From Pyruvatibacter sp. HU-CL02332 (lineage in GTDB: Bacteria; Pseudomonadota; Alphaproteobacteria; CGMCC-115125): 64,000 nucleotides of DNA. The position numbers were made by a program, and so were the translations under genes. Within the stretch, counting starts at the first letter, position 1, and the number at the start of each line of letters is the position of its first letter. Below, piece by piece: positions 60,582 through 64,000 of this stretch. The stretch spans positions 2,023,501 to 2,087,500 of the forward strand of contig NZ_BAABWK010000001.1 of NCBI RefSeq assembly GCF_040362765.1. The letters are read 5' to 3'. Under the pieces are notes generated by a model, which was given only the letters and a program-made list of their open reading frames with translations, did not search any database and was not told where the DNA came from.

Positions 60582-61796
60582 CTATCGCCGCGTCAGCCGC
60601 AGCAGTAGTAGTGCGACCACGCTCATCACCAGCACGGAGACGGCGCCCGCCCATACGCCCGTTTCAAGAAATGGTGCGGCAGCTGCCGTGCACAGGGCGG
60701 TGGCGGCCATGGACGCAAACAGGATGAACGCACTGGCGCGCGCTGCATGGCTGGGCATCATGTCGATGGCACGCGCAAACCCGGCGCCGCCCCGCAGCCC
60801 AAGGCCGATGCAGGTGGGCACCGCCGCCAGCGCATGCATCCACCATAGGGGCTGGGCTGCCAGCAACGTGTATCCCACCAGCAGAATGCCGCCTGCGATC
60901 TGTAGCTGATTGCCCACGACGATGAGACGGTCAGCCCCCCAACGCCGCACCAGCTTGCCGGTCATCTGGGCGGCGACAAGAAAGACACCAACCCACAATA
61001 TCTGTGTGCCGACAAAAGCAGACGGTCCGCTGTCCATATGCAGCCGCAGCAGGGCCGGCGTGCTGAACACGAGCCCCAGAAACCCGCCAAGAGCAGCCGC
61101 ATGAGACAGCGCATAGCCCATATAGGCCGGGTGCCGCAGCAACGCGGTGTATCCCAGCAGTGCACCCACAAGATCACGGCCCTGTTTCGGCCGCTCCCGC
61201 GGCATCGCCAGGAAGGCAATGATGCCCGCAGGAATGGTGATGATCGCCAGCAGCCAGAAGTTCCACGCCCAGCCAAACGTGATGAAGATCCACGCGCCCA
61301 GTATCGGAGCAAAGGCAGGGATCACCGCGTCAATGGAGCCGATGATCGACATGGCATGGATGGCGCGTGCTTCTTCAAACAGGTTGCGGATCAGCGGCGC
61401 CGTCAGTGCGGCACTGGCAGCCCCCGCGGCCCCCTGCACGAAGCGGGCAGCAATCAGCGCGTCAGCACTTTGCGCCATGGCGCAGGCAATGGTGGCCGGC
61501 ACGAACAAGGCAACCGATGTCCCAAGCACGGCGCGCCGTGAATAGATGTCGCCAAACGCGCCCATGAAAATCTGGGAAATGGCAAAGCCCGCGGCAAAGG
61601 CGACGAGCGTCATCTGCGCGGATTCAAGGCTGATCCCCAAAATCTCCGGCAGCGCGGGAACCGATGGCAAATAGAGGTCCGTCGCCGCCAGCGCCAGCAT
61701 GTTGAGCGCCACGATAGACCCGAGCATCAGCGCCCGCCGGCGCGGCGACACAGTCTCAGCGTAGGTCTCTATCGGGTGATCATCAGCGTTGGTCAC
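60582..61796 (-). CDS. MFS multidrug exporter, Bcr/CflA family
   Basis: The 404-residue protein has about twelve membrane segments. The start RRALMLGSIVALNMLALAATDLYLPSVPAL matches the Bcr/CflA signature, followed by FAAGFAISQIFMGAFGDIYSRR and RFVQGAAGAASAAL. Bcr/CflA exporters pump out antibiotics or metabolites using protons. It runs convergent to the lipoprotein gene. The Gfo/Idh gene lies upstream in the same direction, 50 bp away. Confidence 0.9.
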   Translation of the reverse strand: MTNADDHPIETYAETVSPRRRALMLGSIVALNMLALAATDLYLPSVPALPEILGISLESAQMTLVAFAAGFAISQIFMGAFGDIYSRRAVLGTSVALFVPATIACAMAQSADALIAARFVQGAAGAASAALTAPLIRNLFEEARAIHAMSIIGSIDAVIPAFAPILGAWIFITFGWAWNFWLLAIITIPAGIIAFLAMPRERPKQGRDLVGALLGYTALLRHPAYMGYALSHAAALGGFLGLVFSTPALLRLHMDSGPSAFVGTQILWVGVFLVAAQMTGKLVRRWGADRLIVVGNQLQIAGGILLVGYTLLAAQPLWWMHALAAVPTCIGLGLRGGAGFARAIDMMPSHAARASAFILFASMAATALCTAAAAPFLETGVWAGAVSVLVMSVVALLLLRLTRR

Positions 61797-61846
61797 GGCG
61801 GCGTCCTCAAACAGGGCCGCGCACTATCGGGCTCGTGGGCGGAAAA

Positions 61847-62920
61847 TTACAGCCCGAACTCTGACATATCTACTATGCGCCCCTGCTCGATGGAGCGGTG
61901 GGCTGCCAGCCCCATGGCCACAGAGCGCAACCCGTCCCCCACAGACACCAAAGGCTTTGTGCCCGAGCGGATGGCGTCCTGAAACGCCAGATGCTGGTAG
62001 TAGGACGCCCCATGGTGATGCCCCGCATCCAGCACCTTCTGATCCACCTCAATATGCGTCCGCACGGTGTCGTTGCCGGTGTTGAGCGTGTGGGCCAGCT
62101 CGCTTTGCGGAATGGTCACTTCCAACGCGCCCTTGGTGCCGGTGACGGTCAGGTGCTCGCGCTGCTCCAGCGCGGTTACAAACATGCACAGCTCGTGGCA
62201 GGCCCGCACCCCATTGTCGAATTCAACAATCACAAACGCATTGTCCATGATGTCCGGTGTCTTGCCGTCATAGGTCTCGTCCAGATGGTTCACGTCCTGC
62301 CCGCCTGACGCCATCACGCGGCGCGGCTCGGAGCCGATGATGTGGCGCATCAGATCAAAGAAGTGGCAGCTCTTCTCCACCAGCGTCCCGCCGGAGTTCC
62401 GGTTGAACCGGTTCCAGTCGCCGACCTTTTGGAGAAACGGAAAGCGATGCTCCCGGATGGTCAGCATCTTCACGTCGCCCACAGCGCCCGCGCGGATTTC
62501 ATCCACAAAACGTGTCACCGGCGGCATCCAGCGATACTCAAGGCCCATCCAAACCACACCGGGATGGGTGGACGCTGCCAGCTCGATCCACTGGCAATCA
62601 TCAAAGGTGGTGCATAACGGCTTTTCGATCAGCAGATGCTTGCCGGTTGCCAGCGCATCCTCCACCACGTCCTTGTGGGTGTGGTTCGGCGTCGCGATGA
62701 TCAGCGCATCAAAGCTGTCCGGTTTGGCAAACAGGTCGCGATAGTCCGCGTAAAGCTCAATCGGCTTGCCCTCCATGGTGAGCTTCGCCCAGTCGCGCGA
62801 GCCTTCATGGGGGTCAGCCGCGGCCACCACTTCCGCCCCATCGATAATCGCGATGTTGCGAATATGCTCATTGCCCATCATCCCCGCGCCAATGATGGCG
62901 TAGCGGATCGTTTCGCCCAT
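61847..62920 (-). CDS. Gfo/Idh/MocA family oxidoreductase
   Basis: The 357-residue protein has the Rossmann motif IIGAGMMGNEHI, then the family marker LIEKPLCTTFDDC (EKP), and a C-terminal domain with MGLEYRWMPPV and NRNSGGTLVEKSCHFFDLMRHI, where Lys and His act in catalysis in the family. Substrate is probably a sugar or polyol. It is the upstream neighbour of the exporter gene. Confidence 0.9.
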   Translation of the reverse strand: MGETIRYAIIGAGMMGNEHIRNIAIIDGAEVVAAADPHEGSRDWAKLTMEGKPIELYADYRDLFAKPDSFDALIIATPNHTHKDVVEDALATGKHLLIEKPLCTTFDDCQWIELAASTHPGVVWMGLEYRWMPPVTRFVDEIRAGAVGDVKMLTIREHRFPFLQKVGDWNRFNRNSGGTLVEKSCHFFDLMRHIIGSEPRRVMASGGQDVNHLDETYDGKTPDIMDNAFVIVEFDNGVRACHELCMFVTALEQREHLTVTGTKGALEVTIPQSELAHTLNTGNDTVRTHIEVDQKVLDAGHHHGASYYQHLAFQDAIRSGTKPLVSVGDGLRSVAMGLAAHRSIEQGRIVDMSEFGL

Positions 62921-62981
62921 ACCGTTGCACTCCAGCCTGTGTTATGGGGTGCAGTCTTATGCGACCTGCCAGAGGAAATAA

Positions 62982-63914
62982 ATGTCCGAAATCGTGATCG
63001 ACAGGAATCCGCGTGCTCTCGGGGCGAGCGATATCAAGGTTGCGCCCATCGCCTATGGCATGTGGCGCTTTGCCGGAACCACCGGTGCCCAGGCAGAAAT
63101 AGACGCCAACGCCAAGGTCGAAGGCGCGCTGGAAGCCGGCATCACGCTTTTCGATACAGCAGACGTCTACGGTCTGGATTCCGATGCCCCCTTCGGCGCG
63201 GCGGAAGAACTGTTCGGCCACGTCCTCAAGGCGCGACCCGCTTTGCGTGACCAGATGGTGATTGCCAGCAAGGGCGGCATCATTCCGGGTACCCCCTATG
63301 ACAGCAGTGCAAAATATCTGCGTGACGCGTGCGAAGCATCCTTGAAGCGCCTGCAGATCGAGACAATCGACCTCTATCAGGTGCATCGCCCCGACCTGCT
63401 CACTCATCCCGCAGAGCTGGCGGACACGCTTCAAACCCTGCGCAAGGAAGGCAAGATCCGCGAATACGGCCTTTCCAATGTGACGGCGCACCAGATATCG
63501 GCCCTGCAGGCCCATCTCGATCACCCCATGGCCACCCAGCAGCCGGAACTGTCAGCCCTTGCCATCGAGCCCGTGACCGACGGCGTTCTTGACCTGTGCA
63601 TGGCGACCAACATGACGCCCCTGGCCTGGAGCCCGCTTGCCGGTGGCCGCCTGATGCTGCACGCATCAGAAGCGCCCACATCGCAATTGTCTGATGTGAT
63701 CACCACGCTGGACAAACTGGCGGACAAACACGCCGCCAGCCGCACCGCCATCGCCCTGGCCTTCGTGCTGGCGCACCCGTCAAAGCCCGTCGCCATCATC
63801 GGCAGCCAGACCCCGGCCCGCATCGCCGACGCCATGAGCGCCCTCGATGTAACTCTCAGCCGCGAAGACTGGTATTCCGTCTACGAGGCCGCGCTGGGCG
63901 CGCCGCTTCCCTAG
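62982..63914 (+). CDS. Aldo/keto reductase
   Basis: The 310-residue protein starts with IKVAPIAYGMWRFAG and FDTADVYGLD (Asp/Tyr of the active site), IASKGGIIP (Lys) and YQVHRPDLL (His), the full catalytic tetrad. LAWSPLAGGRL is the typical cofactor-loop region. It would reduce carbonyls with NADPH. The next gene starts 12 bp behind, so the two may be co-transcribed. Confidence 0.92.
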   Translation: MSEIVIDRNPRALGASDIKVAPIAYGMWRFAGTTGAQAEIDANAKVEGALEAGITLFDTADVYGLDSDAPFGAAEELFGHVLKARPALRDQMVIASKGGIIPGTPYDSSAKYLRDACEASLKRLQIETIDLYQVHRPDLLTHPAELADTLQTLRKEGKIREYGLSNVTAHQISALQAHLDHPMATQQPELSALAIEPVTDGVLDLCMATNMTPLAWSPLAGGRLMLHASEAPTSQLSDVITTLDKLADKHAASRTAIALAFVLAHPSKPVAIIGSQTPARIADAMSALDVTLSREDWYSVYEAALGAPLP

Positions 63915-63926
63915 GAAATGCACTCC

Positions 63927-64000
63927 ATGACAAATCCTGTTGAAATCTCCTGGTTCTCCGCCCTGTGCGACGATGATGCCGAGTTTCTTGGCACCCAGGA
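63927..64000 (+). CDS. LLM-class flavin-dependent monooxygenase, N-terminal fragment
   Basis: The frame starts at ATG 63927 behind AGGAAA and reads to the right edge (24 codons). The start MTNPVEISWFSALCDDD followed by EFLG resembles the first residues of alkanesulfonate/nitrilotriacetate-type luciferase-like monooxygenases. The rest lies outside the window. I do not claim the substrate. Confidence 0.6.
   Translation, partial: MTNPVEISWFSALCDDDAEFLGTQ

Overview
The window looks like chromosome of a GC-rich (about 60%) free-living alphaproteobacterium. I base this on a PodJ-type polarity protein (left edge), a DUF2336 protein, an Irr-like iron box, NrdR-controlled nrdA and nrdB genes, and a very large set of beta-oxidation genes. 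A marine or oil-associated member of the Parvibaculum/Rhizobiales side would fit, but that placement is inference. No rRNA, tRNA, CRISPR array, transposase or prophage was seen.

Layout. 1-2.1 kb: 5' part of a podJ-like gene and a CAP-domain secreted protein. 2.2-9.6 kb: a MerR-regulated fatty-acid oxidation operon (merR, two acyl-CoA dehydrogenases, thiolase, FadJ-type multifunctional enzyme) ending in a strong terminator. 9.6-11.6 kb: an AT-richer insert with an anti-phage dCTP deaminase (AvcD type) followed by a coupled 66-codon gene. 11.6-22.3 kb: small membrane proteins, esterase, GST-like protein, an orphan encapsulated-ferritin-like protein behind a perfect 19-bp inverted repeat carrying an Irr-like box, two enoyl-CoA hydratases, and two tandem double-hotdog thioesterases with a TetR regulator. 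22.5-25.4 kb: OmpW and an ActP-like sodium:solute symporter with its DUF4212 small subunit. 25.5-29 kb: TetR gene divergent from a hydrolase/VOC dioxygenase/FAD monooxygenase cassette, with three operator copies between. 29-36.5 kb: acyl-CoA dehydrogenase, two DJ-1 family genes, MaoC hydratase, small membrane proteins and two overlapping PaaI thioesterases. 37-44 kb: a second thiolase, an operon of hydrolase-MaoC-VOC-SDR, another acyl-CoA dehydrogenase/SDR pair. 44-50 kb: PKHD dioxygenase, DUF2336, NADP oxidoreductase, SppA, prolyl aminopeptidase. 51-54.2 kb: nrdA and nrdB, each with its own pair of NrdR boxes and separated by a terminator. 54.3-58.9 kb: TetR/flavodoxin-fold quinone reductase and divergent oxyR-katG. 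59-64 kb: quinone oxidoreductase, lipoprotein, Bcr/CflA exporter, Gfo/Idh oxidoreductase, aldo/keto reductase and the start of a luciferase-like monooxygenase.

The dominant theme is acyl-CoA metabolism: four acyl-CoA dehydrogenases, two thiolases, three enoyl-CoA hydratase-fold proteins, two MaoC proteins and four hotdog thioesterases (two of them double-domain). One palindromic operator type (TTGACG/CGTCAA arms) occurs both at the merR-fad operon and at the acyl-CoA dehydrogenase gene near 30.2 kb, suggesting one regulon. The most noteworthy points are the AvcD-type defence locus with an unrecognised small partner gene, the shell-less EncFtn gene with its Irr-like operator, the paired 31-bp-spaced NrdR boxes at both nrd genes, and a TetR gene whose DNA-binding domain has no ATG, GTG or TTG start.
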